From Rhizomicrobium sp. (lineage in GTDB: Bacteria; Pseudomonadota; Alphaproteobacteria; Micropepsales; Micropepsaceae): a DNA stretch of 64,000 bases. Of this stretch, positions 36,117 through 47,551 are shown piece by piece; the first letter of the stretch is position 1; each line of letters begins with the position of its first letter. Below the pieces are notes generated by a model, which was not told where the DNA came from, made no database searches, and saw only the letters and a program-made list of their open reading frames with translations. The stretch is from the NCBI GenBank assembly GCA_037200985.1, contig JBBCGJ010000001.1:4130756-4194755 (forward strand). The letters run 5' to 3'. The position numbers and the translations under genes are program-made.

Positions 36117-36334
36117 GTCCTCGTCCTTCGCCGGAACCGCGGCGCAGATATAGCACCCGGCCTCGCGCCGGACCGCGTGGTAAATTTCGACATAAAGTTA
36201 CGCCGAACCCTGCGACCCCTATATGATGTGGCGGCGCGCGCGCCGCCGCTCGCACGATTCCGCGCTGCACAAAAGCGCCGGCGGAGCTATCCACAGGCGC
36301 CCAAAAAAATCGTTTCTTTTCGGCGTTTTACTGT
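36117..36334. other. Intergenic region upstream of the rRNA promoter
   Basis: About 220 bases between the start of the small hypothetical gene and the rRNA promoter. It has a GCGCGCGCC-rich centre and an A-rich tract (CCAAAAAAATCG) just upstream of the -35 box that could act as an UP-like element. No gene seen. Confidence 0.4.
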
Positions 36335-36363
36335 TTGACAGGGCAAAGCCCCCCGCCTATACA
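36335..36363 (+). promoter_or_regulatory. rRNA operon promoter
   Basis: TTGACA at 36335-36340, a 17-base spacer and TATACA at 36358-36363 give a near-consensus housekeeping promoter. It lies about 335 bases before the 16S gene. A T/A-rich stretch immediately upstream fits an UP element. Confidence 0.85.
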
Positions 36364-36462
36364 CCGCGCCCACGCCGAACGCAGGCGATGAGCTCTGCGG
36401 TCGGCGGACTTCTGCCGGAAGACACTGATTTGTCGAAAGACAGTCAAATGCCGTTCGGCGGC

Positions 36463-36480
36463 GCTGTTTGACATTGTGAT
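36463..36480 (+). promoter_or_regulatory. boxA-like antitermination element in rRNA leader
   Basis: GCGCTGTTTGACATTGTGA resembles the boxA element (TGCTCTTTAACA) that loads the Nus antitermination complex. A 12-base core, TTGACATTGTGA, is repeated exactly in the 16S-23S spacer at 38711-38722, the same two places where E. coli carries boxA. The TTGACA inside it is therefore probably not a -35 box. Confidence 0.65.
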
Positions 36481-36698
36481 TTAAGGAAGGGGAACGTGGG
36501 CGGCGGCTCGGCCAGCCACGCTTCGAGATCTTGTATCTCGAAGCTAACTAATCGAGCTCTCGATGCTCGCGTTCTTCAGCAAGACAAAGTTGAATATGTT
36601 CGGTTGTCTCGGACCTGTGACGGGACCGAGGCGACCAAACCCTAGTCAATCAGTTTTGCGAATGACGCAACAATGAGTCAGCGAGAGTTCAGGATCAT

Positions 36699-38189
<1,491 letters not shown>

Positions 38190-38377
38190 CGAAGTCTTCG
38201 GATGAATGAGCCTCAGGCTCGACTCTCACGAGGAATCCCAGACATCGGTACTAAGACAACAATGGCGTGCCTTGCCGCCGCCTTCGTTTCCCTTCCTTTC
38301 CGTCGCGCGTGCGAGTTGGACCTCGCGCGCGAACAGATGTCCGCGCGATCGCGCGCGGATATTGCTGACCCTCTATC

Positions 38378-38454
<77 letters not shown>

Positions 38455-38527
38455 TTCTGAGAACGGAGAACGGAATGCGGGCATCGGAGTTTTCCGATCC
38501 CTGCTCTCCGTCTTCCGCCTTCTGCCA

Positions 38528-38603
38528 GGGGCCATAGCTCAGTTGGGAGAGCGCGTGCTTTGCAAGCATGAGGTCGTCGGTTCGATCCCGTCTGGCTCCA
38601 CCA
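38528..38603 (+). tRNA. tRNA-Ala (UGC)
   Basis: A 76-base tRNA with acceptor GGGGCCA pairing to TGGCTCC, anticodon TGC in CTTTGCAAG, T-loop GGTTCGATCC and an encoded CCA end. Second spacer tRNA of the operon. Confidence 0.95.
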
Positions 38604-38707
38604 CGCCTGAGGCTCGACCGCAGCATCCGAACGACGGAAAAGACAATCAGCTTCGAGAGAGTGAGGCGCGCAAGCGCCACGCAAGCTCGCGAGAAGCTCC
38701 GAGAGGA

Positions 38708-38725
38708 GCGTTGACATTGTGAAGG
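38708..38725 (+). promoter_or_regulatory. boxA-like element in the 16S-23S spacer
   Basis: GCGTTGACATTGTGAAGG shares TTGACATTGTGA exactly with the leader element at 36468-36479. It precedes 23S by about 150 bases and would keep the transcription complex antiterminated into 23S. Confidence 0.6.
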
Positions 38726-38761
38726 CGGGATTGAGCCGGTTTGCACAACCGGTAAGATCTT

Positions 38762-38859
38762 AATACGACACTTAAAACTGATCGCATGAAAACCATTTCC
38801 AGGTTGAACGCGGTGCATGGAGTCGTCCATGCGCTGGCTTTCTTTCTGGGCATGGAACG
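38762..38859 (+). other. Left strand of the pre-23S processing stem
   Basis: AATACGACACTTAA (38762-38775) is the exact complement of TTAAGTGTCGTATT (42408-42421) beyond the 3' end of 23S, and CATGGAACG (38851-38859) complements CGTTCCATG (42240-42248). The two pairs bracket the 23S gene and would form the RNase III processing stalk. Confidence 0.65.
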
Positions 38860-39402
38860 AATGCTGAGCGATCAAGCGTTAAAGCAAGGGCGTCTGGGGG
38901 ATGCCTTGGCACACACAGGCGATGAAGGACGTAGCACGCTGCGATAAGCTGCGGTGAGGGGCGAGCACCCTTTGACCCGCAGATCTCCGAATCGGGAAAC
39001 CGAGACCGCAAGGTCTATCTGTCCCTGAATACATAGGGGAGAGAGGCAAACGCGGGGAACTGAAACATCTCAGTACCCGTAGGAAAGGACATCAATTGAG
39101 ACTCCGTTAGTAGTGGCGAGCGAACGCGGACCAGGCCAGTACGTCTTCTCTAAAAACCGGAACGACTTGGAAAAGTCGGCCATAGCGGGTGATAGCCCCG
39201 TACGGGTAAAAAGGAGAAGGCGTCTCGAGTAAGGCGGGACACGTGAAATCCTGTCTGAAGATGGGGGGACCACCCTCCAAGCCTAAGTACTCGTGTGTGA
39301 CCGATAGCGAACTAGTACCGTGAGGGAAAGGTGAAAAGCACCCCGGCGAGGGGAGTGAAAGAGACCTGAAACCGGACGCCTACAAACAGAAGGAGCAGGC
39401 TC

Positions 39403-39571
39403 ACCAAAGGTGAGCGGTTCTCTTCAACCTTGCTTCAAACGCAGATGTCGAAAACACGAAAGCCCGCAAGGCGATCGTGCGATTTCCCATGCCTCGTGCA
39501 AGCGACAGCATGGGGGTCCGCATCTGAACGAAGTGAGGAATAAGCTGAAGAAGAAACGGTTCGCTTTTGGC
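39403..39571 (+). other. Helix 25 intervening sequence in 23S rRNA
   Basis: In E. coli helix 25 closes with a four-base loop. Here its stem GCAGGCTC (39395-39402) and GAGCCTGT (39572-39579) is separated by 169 bases. Inside, CAGATG and CATCTG (near 39441 and 39522) can pair and no long ORF of its own is seen. Helix 25 is a known site of excised 23S insertions in other proteobacteria such as Salmonella. Confidence 0.75.
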
Positions 39572-39646
39572 GAGCCTGTGACTTCGTACCTTTTGTATAA
39601 TGGGTCAGCGAGTTCGTCTGTCTAGCAAGCCTAAGCCGTCAGGTGG

Positions 39647-39677
<31 letters not shown>

Positions 39678-40081
39678 ACTGAGTTAGACGGATGAGACCC
39701 GAAAGCAAGTGATCTAGCCATGACCAGGTTGAAGGTGCGGTAACACGCACTGGAGGACCGAACCCACGCCTGTTGAAAAAGTCGGGGATGAGTTGTGGCT
39801 AGGGGTGAAAGGCCAATCAAACTTGCAGATAGCTGGTTCTCTGCGAAAGCTATTTAGGTAGCGCGTCACATATCACCACCGGGGGTAGAGCACTGGATGG
39901 GCTAGGGGGCTTCACCGCTTACCAAACCTAACCAAACTCCGAATACCGGTGAGTGCTGAGTGTGGCAGACACACGGCGGGTGCTAACGTCCGTCGTGAAG
40001 AGGGATGAAAACCCTGACCTACAGCTAAGGTCCCCAAGTCATGGCTAAGTGGTTAAGGATGTGAGGTTCCCAAAACAATCA

Positions 40082-40113
<32 letters not shown>

Positions 40114-40198
40114 GAAAGCGTAACAGCTCACTGATCTAAACAAGGAACTTTGCGCCGAAAATGTATCGGGGCTAAAGCCATGCACCGAAGCTTAGGAT

Positions 40199-40654
40199 TC
40201 GGAATTCAGAATACAGAGATCAGGGATCAGAATGAGGATGTCGGGCGGTCCGGTTCAATCGTTTGAAGATTTGGAAGTCTTCAAGCGGGCGTATCGGATA
40301 TCGCTCGAAGTGCACAAAGCGTCGCTGACGTTTCCCGCAGTTGAACAGCGGGCACTCGGCGACCAGATGCGGCGAGCATCGAAATCGATCTGCGCTAATC
40401 TGGCGGAAGGTTTCGGCAAGCAGCGCAATTCGAAAGTTGAGTTCAGACGGTTTCTGCGGATCTCGATTGGATCGGCGGATGAGATGCGTGTTTGGTCACG
40501 CTACTGTCTGGACCTTGGCTATATCGACGAAGCGTGCTGGTCGCGTTGGCGGGACGAATATCAAACCGTCGCGCGAATGCTGCAAAGCCTGCACAGCAAG
40601 TCAGGCACATCCTCGGACTGATCTGATCCCCGATCCCTGTATTCTGTTTTCTGA
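40199..40654 (+). other. Helix 45 intervening sequence in 23S rRNA
   Basis: An insertion of about 455 bases between CACCGAAGCTTAGGATT and ATGGTAGCAGAGTG. Its ends are inverted repeats: GGGATCAGA (40223-40231) is the exact complement of TCTGATCCC (40622-40630), and ATACAG pairs with CTGTAT and ATTCAGA with TCTGAAT farther out. The loop is filled precisely by one ORF. RNase III cleavage of this stem would remove the insertion and fragment the rRNA. Confidence 0.9.
40232..40621 (+). CDS. 23S rRNA intervening-sequence (S23) four-helix-bundle protein
   Basis: A 129-residue protein of the family found inside 23S intervening sequences of Leptospira, Coxiella and others. FEDLEVFKRAYRISLEVHK is the typical first helix, followed by GDQMRRASKSICANLAEGFG and FRRFLRISIGSADEMRVW. 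Structures in the family are pentameric four-helix bundles; the cellular role is unknown. The ORF begins right after one inverted repeat and its stop abuts the other. Lower GC and different codon use than neighbours suggest transfer. A second ATG at 40238 is an alternative start. Confidence 0.9.
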   Translation: MRMSGGPVQSFEDLEVFKRAYRISLEVHKASLTFPAVEQRALGDQMRRASKSICANLAEGFGKQRNSKVEFRRFLRISIGSADEMRVWSRYCLDLGYIDEACWSRWRDEYQTVARMLQSLHSKSGTSSD

Positions 40655-41181
40655 ATGGTAGCAGAGTGTTCCGTATGCCTGCGAAGGGAAAGCGTGAGCG
40701 ATCCTGGAGGTATCGGAAGTAAGAATGCTGACATGAGTAGCGATAAAGAGGGTGAGAGACCCTCTCGCCGGAAGTCCAAGGGTTCCTGCGTCAAGTTAAT
40801 CTGCGCAGGGTTAGCCGGACCCTAAGGCCAGGCCGAAAGGCGTAGCCGATGGGAACCACGTAAATATTCGTGGGCCTGTGGGAAGTGACGGATCTCGTAT
40901 GTTGTTCGCCCTTACTGGATTGGGCGGGCCGCGAAGAGGTCCCAGGAAATAGCTCCCACGTTCAGTCCGTACCCCAAACCGACACAGGTGGACTGGCAGA
41001 GTATGCTAAGGCGCTTGAGAGAACTGTGTTGAAGGAACTAGGCAAATTGCCCTCGTAACTTCGGAAGAAGAGGGCCCGGTTGCCACGCAAGTGGTGGCCG
41101 GGGGCACATAGCAGGGGGTGGCGACTGTTTACTAAAAACACAGGGCGCTGCGAAATCCAAAGATGACGTATAGCGTCTGAC

Positions 41182-41212
<31 letters not shown>

Positions 41213-41222
41213 TGTGAAAGCG

Positions 41223-41323
<101 letters not shown>

Positions 41324-41575
41324 CTTCCCCACTGTCTCCAACACAGGCTCAGCGAAATTGAATTCCCCGTGAAGATGCGGGGTTCCCGCGGTCAGACGGA
41401 AAGACCCCGTGCACCTTTACTGCAACTTTACGCTGGCATTAGGACTGCGATGTGTAGAATAGGTGGTAGGCTTTGAAGCTTGGGCGCCAGCCCGAGTGGA
41501 GCCGAAATGTGAAATACCACCCTTTGTGATCCTGATGTCTAACCGCGACCCCGAAACGGGGTCCGAGACCGCGTA

Positions 41576-41607
<32 letters not shown>

Positions 41608-41759
41608 CAAAGAGTAACGGAGGCGCGCGATGGTAGGCTCAGACCGGTCGGAAATCGGTTGTTGAGTGCAATGGCAAAAGCCTGCCTGACTGCAAGAGCG
41701 ACGGCTCAAGCAGAGACGAAAGTCGGTCATAGTGATCCGGTGATCCCGTGTGGAAGGGT

Positions 41760-41804
<45 letters not shown>

Positions 41805-41831
41805 GCACCCAAGCGTCCATAGCGACGGTGC

Positions 41832-41872
<41 letters not shown>

Positions 41873-41877
41873 TAGCC

Positions 41878-41910
<33 letters not shown>

Positions 41911-42228
41911 TGGTACGTGAGCTGGGTTTAGAACGTCGTGAGACAGTTCGGTCCCTATCTGCCGTGGGTGTTCGAAACTTGAGAAGACTTCTTCCTAGTA
42001 CGAGAGGACCGGAAGGAACGTACCTCTGGTGGACCGGTTGTGGCGCCAGCCGCATTGCCGGGTAGCTATGTACGGACGAGATAAACGCTGAAAGCATCTA
42101 AGCGTGAAACTCACTTCAAAACTAGGTTTCGCTTGAGAGCCGGGGAAGACTACCCCGTCGATAGGCCAGGTGTGTAAGCGCGGCGACGCGTTGAGCTTAC
42201 TGGTCCTAATCGCTCGATTGGCTTGATC

Positions 42229-42444
42229 GCAAGCAGCACCGTTCCATGTCTGGAAACAAAGCCAGGCATCACGCACTTCGCAAAATCCGTTTTCATCGAG
42301 CGGATTTTCGAAGGTCGTGCGACGCGCGCAAGCGCGAAGCATGAAAACAATTGTCGTCGACCCGACGACAGCTCAGCTAACTTCGTTTGCGCGAGAGCGC
42401 GCGAAGGTTAAGTGTCGTATTCAATCCCAATCGCTGTTCTTTGC
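42229..42444 (+). other. 23S-5S spacer
   Basis: About 216 bases. It contains the right strands of the 23S processing stem at 42240-42248 and 42408-42421 and several GC-rich inverted pairs (GCGACGC/GCGCGCAAGCGC-like). No tRNA is present. Confidence 0.6.
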
Positions 42445-42564
42445 CGGACTGGTGGTCCTTGCGGGGGAATTCCACCCGATCCCATTCCGAACTCGGCCGT
42501 TAAAGCCCCCAGCGCCCATGGTACTGCGGCTCAAGCCGCGGGAGAGTAGGTCGCTGCCAGTCCT
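42445..42564 (+). rRNA. rrf: 5S ribosomal RNA
   Basis: About 120 bases. GGACTGG at 42446-42452 pairs with CCAGTCC at 42557-42563 to close helix I. The conserved core CCGATCCCATTCCGAACTC and the GAGAGTAGGTCGCTGCCA end are present. Ends may be off by one or two bases. Confidence 0.93.
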
Positions 42565-42632
42565 GCCAAGAACAGCTAGGGCGTACGCGAAAGCGTGAGC
42601 CCGAAAAATTGCGATCCGCCTTCACACATCCG

Positions 42633-42672
42633 AAAAGCCCCCGCCGTCGCAAGACGGCGGGGCTTTTTGTTT
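42633..42672 (+). terminator. rRNA operon terminator
   Basis: AAGCCCCCGCCGTC, loop GCAA, GACGGCGGGGCTT, then TTTTGTTTGTTTG: a strong GC hairpin with a U-rich tail about 70 bases after 5S. It also insulates the higBA promoter just downstream. Confidence 0.92.
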
Positions 42673-42684
42673 GTTTGCCGCCTT

Positions 42685-42735
42685 GTAGCGCATTGCGCTA
42701 CGGAGGCTTGCGATTTGTAGCCTGATGCGCTACAA
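42685..42735 (+). promoter_or_regulatory. Probable higBA operators
   Basis: Two palindromes precede higB: a perfect one, GTAGCGCATTGCGCTAC (42685-42701), and TTGTAGC-N7-GCTACAA (42715-42735). Both share the GTAGC/GCTAC core, as expected for binding by a dimeric HigA that represses its own operon. Since higA is intact, the sites may still be bound, although the IS separates higA from this promoter. Confidence 0.6.
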
Positions 42736-42977
42736 GGCGCCGGGGGCGCGATGATCCGAAGCTGGAAAGGCAAGCTTGCCGAAGCGGTGTTCCAGGGGCG
42801 GACGCCGAAAGGGTTCCCGGCGGATCTCTATGGCGCGACAAGGCGCAAGCTCGCTCGGATCGATGCGGCGGCGGTGCTCGAGGATTTGCGGTCGCCGCCC
42901 GGCAACCGCCTGCATGCCCTGACGGACGATCGGAAAGGACAATGGTCCATCGGCGTCAACGGTAAGCGTCCGGTGAT

Positions 42978-44528
42978 CTACGCGGCTTTGGCGAGCGGAA
43001 TGGCGGCCCAGTTCCAGGGGAGGATTTCGGTGATGCGGTTGATGGGATGGTCGGCGATTCGGGCGGTCACGTCGCGCAGCCAGGCTTCGGGATCGAGGCC
43101 GTTGAGCTTGGCGGTCTCGATGAGGGAGTAGATGGCGGCGGCACGTTCGCCGCCAGCGTCGGAACCGGCGAAGAGGTAGTTCTTGCGGCCGAGGGCGAGC
43201 GGGCGGATGGATCGCTCGGCGGCATTGTTGTCGATCTCCAGCCGGCCGTCGTCGAGGTATCGCGCGAGCGCCGTCCATCGCCCGAGCGCATAGCGGATTG
43301 CCGCGGCAAGATCGGTCTTTGGCGACAGCTTTTGCTTCGTCGCGGCAAGCCAGGCATGGAGCGCGTCGAGCAACGGCTTGGCCTTTTCCCGCCGCACTCT
43401 TTGCCGTTCGTCGGGCGGTCTGCCGCGGGCTTCTTCTTCGACGCGATAGAGCGCGCCGATGCGGCCAAGCGCTTCCTTGGCGATGGGCGAGCCATTCGCG
43501 GCATGCACGTCGAAGAACTTGCGCCGGACATGCGCCCAGCAGGCGGCTTCGGCGATTTGGCCCTTCTCGAAGATGGCATTGAAGCCGGCATAGCCGTCGG
43601 CATGCAGCACCCCCTTAAAAGCCTTTAGATGCAAGGCCGGATGCTCACCCTTGCGGTCGGGCGAGTAGAAGTAGACGGCTGCCGGTGCGAGCTTGCCGTT
43701 ATGAGGCCGCTCATCACGCACATAGGTCCACAGCCGCCCGGTTTTGGCCTTTCCGGTTCCCGGCGCCAGCACCGGCACCGGCGTGTCGTCACCGAAGAGA
43801 ACATCGGATGCCATCACGTCTTTGCGCAGGGCATCGACCAAAGGCGCAAGCAGCGCGCTCGCACGTCCCACCCAGTCCGCCAAGGTCGAGCGTTCCAGAT
43901 CGATGCCGCGGCGTTCGTAAATCCCGCTCTGGCGATAGAGCGGCAAGTGATCGGCGTATTTGGCAACCAGCACATGGGCGAGCAGGCCAGGCCCTGGGCG
44001 GCCGCGTTCGATCGGCAGCGACGGCAACGGCGCCTGGGTGATCGCCTCGCACCTGCGGCACGAGAACTTCGGCCGCACATGCCGGATGACCTTGAACGAC
44101 GACGGCACATACTCCAGCAGCTCGGTGACGTCTTCGCCCAGACGGCGCAAGTCGCCGCCGCAACGGGGACAGGCGCATTGCGTAGCATGCAGGATCGTCT
44201 CGCGGGGCAGATGATCCGGCAACGGCCGCCGCACGGGCTTTTGCAGCGTGTCCGGCGAGGCTGGCGAAGGCGCGGCCGGGGCGGCGGCACTGCTTTCCTG
44301 CAGATCGTCCAGCAGCAACTCGAGCTGCTCGATCTGCTGGTCGAGCTTTTCCGACGAACGGCCGAACTGCATGCGCTTGAGCCGATGCAGTTGCGCCAAA
44401 ACCTGTTCGATGCGCAAATCCTTCGCGCGCAACTCGGCGTCCTTGGCTTCGATCAGCGCCGCCTGCTCGCGCACCAGCGCCTTCAGGGCCTGGGGATCGT
44501 CGGGCAGCGAATCGGGAGCAACCGTCAT
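42978..44528 (-). CDS. tnpC: IS66 transposase TnpC
   Basis: A 516-residue DDE transposase. A leucine/charged coiled coil at residues 20-90 ([19 protein letters not shown] and following), a zinc-finger-like C-P-R-C / C-R-R-C pair in the next 80 residues, then acidic motifs in [23 protein letters not shown] and [20 protein letters not shown]. Full length. The ATG at 44528 ([11 protein letters not shown]) is taken rather than 44558. Confidence 0.95.
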   Translation of the reverse strand: MTVAPDSLPDDPQALKALVREQAALIEAKDAELRAKDLRIEQVLAQLHRLKRMQFGRSSEKLDQQIEQLELLLDDLQESSAAAPAAPSPASPDTLQKPVRRPLPDHLPRETILHATQCACPRCGGDLRRLGEDVTELLEYVPSSFKVIRHVRPKFSCRRCEAITQAPLPSLPIERGRPGPGLLAHVLVAKYADHLPLYRQSGIYERRGIDLERSTLADWVGRASALLAPLVDALRKDVMASDVLFGDDTPVPVLAPGTGKAKTGRLWTYVRDERPHNGKLAPAAVYFYSPDRKGEHPALHLKAFKGVLHADGYAGFNAIFEKGQIAEAACWAHVRRKFFDVHAANGSPIAKEALGRIGALYRVEEEARGRPPDERQRVRREKAKPLLDALHAWLAATKQKLSPKTDLAAAIRYALGRWTALARYLDDGRLEIDNNAAERSIRPLALGRKNYLFAGSDAGGERAAAIYSLIETAKLNGLDPEAWLRDVTARIADHPINRITEILPWNWAAIPLAKAA

Positions 44529-44615
44529 GGCGCAATGCCACCACAGCAAGCTTCCCAAGGCGATTGCTGCGCACTTCCCACGAGTCAGCGTGCCGCACGG
44601 GAGCCGTGGATATCT

Positions 44616-44963
44616 CTATCCGGCAAGTTCCGGACGATACGTCCGCTGCGGCGCACGCCAGTCGATGCCTTCGAGCAGATAGCCAAGTTGTGCCGACGAG
44701 ATGGTTACCGCCTCGCCGGCCGTTGCCGGCCAAATGAAGCGACCGCGCTCCAGCCGTTTGGCGAACAGGCACAGGCCCTGGCCGTCATGCCACAGCAGCT
44801 TGATGAGGTCGCCCCGCTTGCCGCGGAACACGAACAGGTGCCCGCCATGCGGATCGTGCTTGAGGACTTCCTGCACCCGCAGCGCCAGACCGTTGAAGCC
44901 CTTGCGCATGTCGGTGTGGCCCGCGCAAAGCCATACCTGCGTGCCGGCCGGAACCGGGATCAA
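44616..44963 (-). CDS. tnpB: IS66 accessory protein TnpB
   Basis: A 115-residue protein with the family pattern [18 protein letters not shown] and [20 protein letters not shown]. It is needed with TnpA and TnpC for transposition of IS66 elements; its biochemical role is unclear. The start overlaps the tnpA stop by four bases (ATGA). Confidence 0.95.
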   Translation of the reverse strand: MIPVPAGTQVWLCAGHTDMRKGFNGLALRVQEVLKHDPHGGHLFVFRGKRGDLIKLLWHDGQGLCLFAKRLERGRFIWPATAGEAVTISSAQLGYLLEGIDWRAPQRTYRPELAG

Positions 44964-45328
44964 GACTCAAGCGCCTCGATCACCCGCCGCAGCGCGACCG
45001 CATCGACATCTCCGTTCACCACCACGCGGCGGCCCGAGCCCAGCACGATCTCGATGCTGCCAGGGCTGGATTTTACCGGCGCCACAGCGGGCGCCGCCAG
45101 CCCAACGCGGACAAAGCCCTCACCGCTCGGCGGTTGCACAGGCGGGCGTCCGGACCAGATACCTTGCTGCTTGCGCCAGCGGAACAGCAGGCTCGTCGCC
45201 ACCCCGTGCTTCTTCGCCACCCGCGCCACCGGGCTCGTCTTGCTCTCCTCGATAATCGCCTGCTTCTCTTCATCGCCCCAACGCCGACGCGCATCCGCAA
45301 CGAACACCCTGGTCATCTGTCCAGACAT
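44960..45328 (-). CDS. tnpA: IS66 accessory protein TnpA
   Basis: A 122-residue protein with an N-terminal helix-turn-helix ([39 protein letters not shown]) and a C-terminal part with [13 protein letters not shown] and [14 protein letters not shown]. First gene of the element's operon; coupled to tnpB. Confidence 0.93.
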   Translation of the reverse strand: MSGQMTRVFVADARRRWGDEEKQAIIEESKTSPVARVAKKHGVATSLLFRWRKQQGIWSGRPPVQPPSGEGFVRVGLAAPAVAPVKSSPGSIEIVLGSGRRVVVNGDVDAVALRRVIEALES

Positions 45329-45534
45329 AGGGACGGTCCCGGTGACTTGAGCCGCTCAATCAGCGACGCTCCAATGACCTATCCTCAAGTCACCGCAACA
45401 ACGCGCAAGGCGTGCCAGGCCGGACGCTTACCGTCAACGATCAGTTCCGCATTTGCTTCGTCTGGGGACCGAACGGTCCGGAAAATGTCGAGTTCGTCGA
45501 TTATCACTGATCGCCGTCGTCCAAGGAGGGACAC

Positions 45535-45858
45535 ATGGCCGCTCGCAACTATTCCGACTTCAAGTCGCCGCTGCCCCATCCGGGCGAACATCTGCGCGAG
45601 GAGTATCTCCCGGGTTACGGCCTTTCGGCCGGCGCCTTGGCGAAGGCGATGGGCCTGAAGGATCGCACGCGAATCGAGCGGCTGGTCCGCGAGACGCAGC
45701 CCGTGACGCCCGACACGGCGCTGCGCCTCGCCAAGGTCTTCGGTACGACGGCCGATTTCTGGATGAATCTCCAGGCCCAGCACGACCTGTCGGCCGCCGC
45801 CATTGCGGCGCGCGACTCGTTGAAGGGCATTCGCCCGCTGAAGCCCGCGGCGGCGTAG
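45535..45858 (+). CDS. higA: HigA antitoxin, XRE family
   Basis: A 107-residue helix-turn-helix antitoxin: [26 protein letters not shown], then [24 protein letters not shown], the usual HigA core. AGGAGGG lies seven bases before the ATG, 24 bases after the higB stop. It would neutralise HigB and repress the operon. Because IS66 separates it from the native promoter, its expression now depends on the IS or on an internal start. Confidence 0.92.
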   Translation: MAARNYSDFKSPLPHPGEHLREEYLPGYGLSAGALAKAMGLKDRTRIERLVRETQPVTPDTALRLAKVFGTTADFWMNLQAQHDLSAAAIAARDSLKGIRPLKPAAA

Positions 45859-45945
45859 GCGGCTCACGCCGCAGGCGCGTGCCGCCGCACGATTGCTATT
45901 CTCCGCCGCGCCGTCAACTCGCGGCTGCTCGTTCGAAGGCTCCCC

Positions 45946-46743
45946 ATGCGCATTTTCGATTTCGACTCCGCCATCGTCCGCACGCCGGGCCGCAGCGTCG
46001 TGGACGGCATCCGCAGCGATCCCCGCGCTGTGCCCGATTACGACGCGATCCTCAAGGAACACCCCGCCTATGTCGCCGCGCTCGCCGCCGCCGGCGTGGC
46101 GGTCGACACACTCCCGCCGCTCGAGGCCTTTCCCGACTCCGTTTTCGTCGAGGACCCCGCTTTGGTGTTCGGCGCCGGCGCGATCCTGCTGCGGCCCGGC
46201 GCGCCCTCCCGCCGCGGCGAGCGCGACGCGATACGCGCGGCGCTCACCCGCCATTTCCCGCGCGTGCTCGAACTCGAAGAGGGCGCCCATGCCGACGGCG
46301 GCGACGTCCTCGTCACGCCCGATGTCGTGTTCGTCGGCCTGTCGCAGCGCACCGATGCCGCCGGCGCCGCGGCGCTTCTCCGCCATCTCGAAACCCTCGG
46401 CCGCAAGGGCCGCATCGTCCCGACGCCGCGCGGCGTCCTGCATTTCAAGTCGGCCGTATCGCTCCTGGCCGAGGGCACGCTGCTCGCGACGCCGGCGATG
46501 GCGTCCGGCGGACCGTTCGCCGGCTTCGAGGTCCTCCTGACGCCCGACGGCGAGGAGGACGCTGCCAACGCGCTGCGCGTCAACGACACGGTCTTCGTCG
46601 GCGCCCATTTCCCGCGCACCCGCGATCTGCTGGCGAAGGCGGGCTATGCCGTCACGCCCTTGCCGGTGCGCGAGATCGGCAAGCTCGACGCCGGCTTGTC
46701 CTGCATGTCCCTGCGCTGGCATACCCTGTCCCAAAGCCCATGA
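45946..46743 (+). CDS. ddaH: Dimethylarginine dimethylaminohydrolase-like enzyme
   Basis: A 265-residue guanidino-group hydrolase fold. [14 protein letters not shown] and [12 protein letters not shown] carry the substrate-binding acids, [13 protein letters not shown] the catalytic histidine, and LSCMSLRW the nucleophilic Cys253. DDAH makes citrulline and dimethylamine from methylated arginine; arginine deiminase-like variants are the alternative. Its stop overlaps the next gene as ATGA. Confidence 0.88.
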   Translation: MRIFDFDSAIVRTPGRSVVDGIRSDPRAVPDYDAILKEHPAYVAALAAAGVAVDTLPPLEAFPDSVFVEDPALVFGAGAILLRPGAPSRRGERDAIRAALTRHFPRVLELEEGAHADGGDVLVTPDVVFVGLSQRTDAAGAAALLRHLETLGRKGRIVPTPRGVLHFKSAVSLLAEGTLLATPAMASGGPFAGFEVLLTPDGEEDAANALRVNDTVFVGAHFPRTRDLLAKAGYAVTPLPVREIGKLDAGLSCMSLRWHTLSQSP

Positions 46744-47423
46744 CCGACACCGACCCCACCCCGCGCGACGCCGACCTCGATCTGCTGTCGGCCTATCTGC
46801 AATCGCCCGCTCTGCCCGACACGGTCATGACCATGGCCGAGCTCGACGGTTTCCTCGCCGCCGTCGCCATCGGTCCCGAGCCGATCGATCCGGCAGAATG
46901 GATGCCGGTCGTCTGGAGCGGCGCCGAGCCGCGCTTCGAAAACAGCGCCCAGGCGCTGGGCGTTCGTCGCGCCATTTATGCCCGCTATGACGCCGTCGTC
47001 GACGAGGTCGAGGCCGGCACCTATGCACCCATTCTCGATGTCGACGACGACGACGAACCCTTGCCGCAAAGCTGGGCCGTCGGTTTCATGACCGGCGCCG
47101 CCCTGCGTCTCGAGGCCTGGTCGGTGCTGTTCCAGTCCGAACAGGACGACACCATCGCCTATCCGATCCTCGCCCTGTGCGAGGACGAGGCCGGCCAGCC
47201 CCTGCTCGAGCTTTCGAAGAAGGACCGCGCCTTCCTCCTCGCCCAATCGCCCGACCTGATCGCCCAGGCCGTGATCGACATCGCGGATTACTGGCAGCAG
47301 AAGAACCGGCCGCCGCCGGCCGGCGCGATCCCCGTCCGCACCGCGCCCAAGATCGGCCGCAACGATCCGTGTCCCTGCGGTTCGGGCCGCAAATACAAGA
47401 AGTGCTGCGGCCAGGCGGCCTGA
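46740..47423 (+). CDS. YecA/UPF0149-like protein with C-terminal SEC-C motif
   Basis: A 227-residue protein with a UPF0149-type helical domain ([22 protein letters not shown], then [16 protein letters not shown]) and a zinc-binding SEC-C tail, [20 protein letters not shown]. In E. coli, YecA with this layout interacts with ribosomes. The start overlaps the ddaH stop by four bases, so the two are co-translated although no functional tie is known. Confidence 0.88.
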   Translation: MTDTDPTPRDADLDLLSAYLQSPALPDTVMTMAELDGFLAAVAIGPEPIDPAEWMPVVWSGAEPRFENSAQALGVRRAIYARYDAVVDEVEAGTYAPILDVDDDDEPLPQSWAVGFMTGAALRLEAWSVLFQSEQDDTIAYPILALCEDEAGQPLLELSKKDRAFLLAQSPDLIAQAVIDIADYWQQKNRPPPAGAIPVRTAPKIGRNDPCPCGSGRKYKKCCGQAA

Positions 47424-47551
47424 GCGGGGGGGTCCACGCCGGCGCGATTTGGTCCTTGCCGTCGGGCCGAACCCCACAGGTAGAACTCCTTAACGCGCCG
47501 GCTTGGAACAATCCGGATCGTTCGGGCGCCGCAGGGCGTTCTCTCCTTGCT

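Larger units (their letters stand above)
42962..45431 (-). mobile_element. IS66-family insertion sequence, complete
   Basis: A 2470-base element with terminal inverted repeats GTAAGCGTCCGG at both ends and an eight-base duplication CGTCAACG at 42954-42961 and 45432-45439, the family's hallmark. It carries the three standard genes tnpA, tnpB and tnpC in order on the minus strand, all open. It lies within higB and is oriented against it. Confidence 0.95.
42751..45510 (+). pseudogene. higB: HigB toxin gene interrupted by IS66
   Basis: The first 70 codons (42751-42960: MIRSWKGKLAEAVFQG to SIGVN) and the last part (45440-45510, encoding [22 protein letters not shown] and a TGA) belong to one HigB/RelE-fold mRNA interferase. 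Deleting 42962-45431 and one CGTCAACG copy joins them in frame through an Asp codon to give 93 residues, the normal HigB length, with the N-D-Q-F-R-I-C-F core rebuilt. As it stands the toxin is truncated and runs into the IS. Confidence 0.9.

Noticed and set aside
36290..36300. CTATCCACA as a DnaA box and possible origin.
   Set aside because: It is a single imperfect match with no cluster, no AT-rich unwinding region and no origin genes nearby.
36468..36473. TTGACA as a second rRNA promoter.
   Set aside because: No -10 box follows at 16-18 bases, and the 12-base context is repeated before 23S, so a boxA-like role fits better.
47509..47540. GGAAC...CGTT as a general-stress EcfG promoter before the response regulator.
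   Set aside because: The two halves are spaced either 9 or 27 bases apart, not the 16-17 expected.
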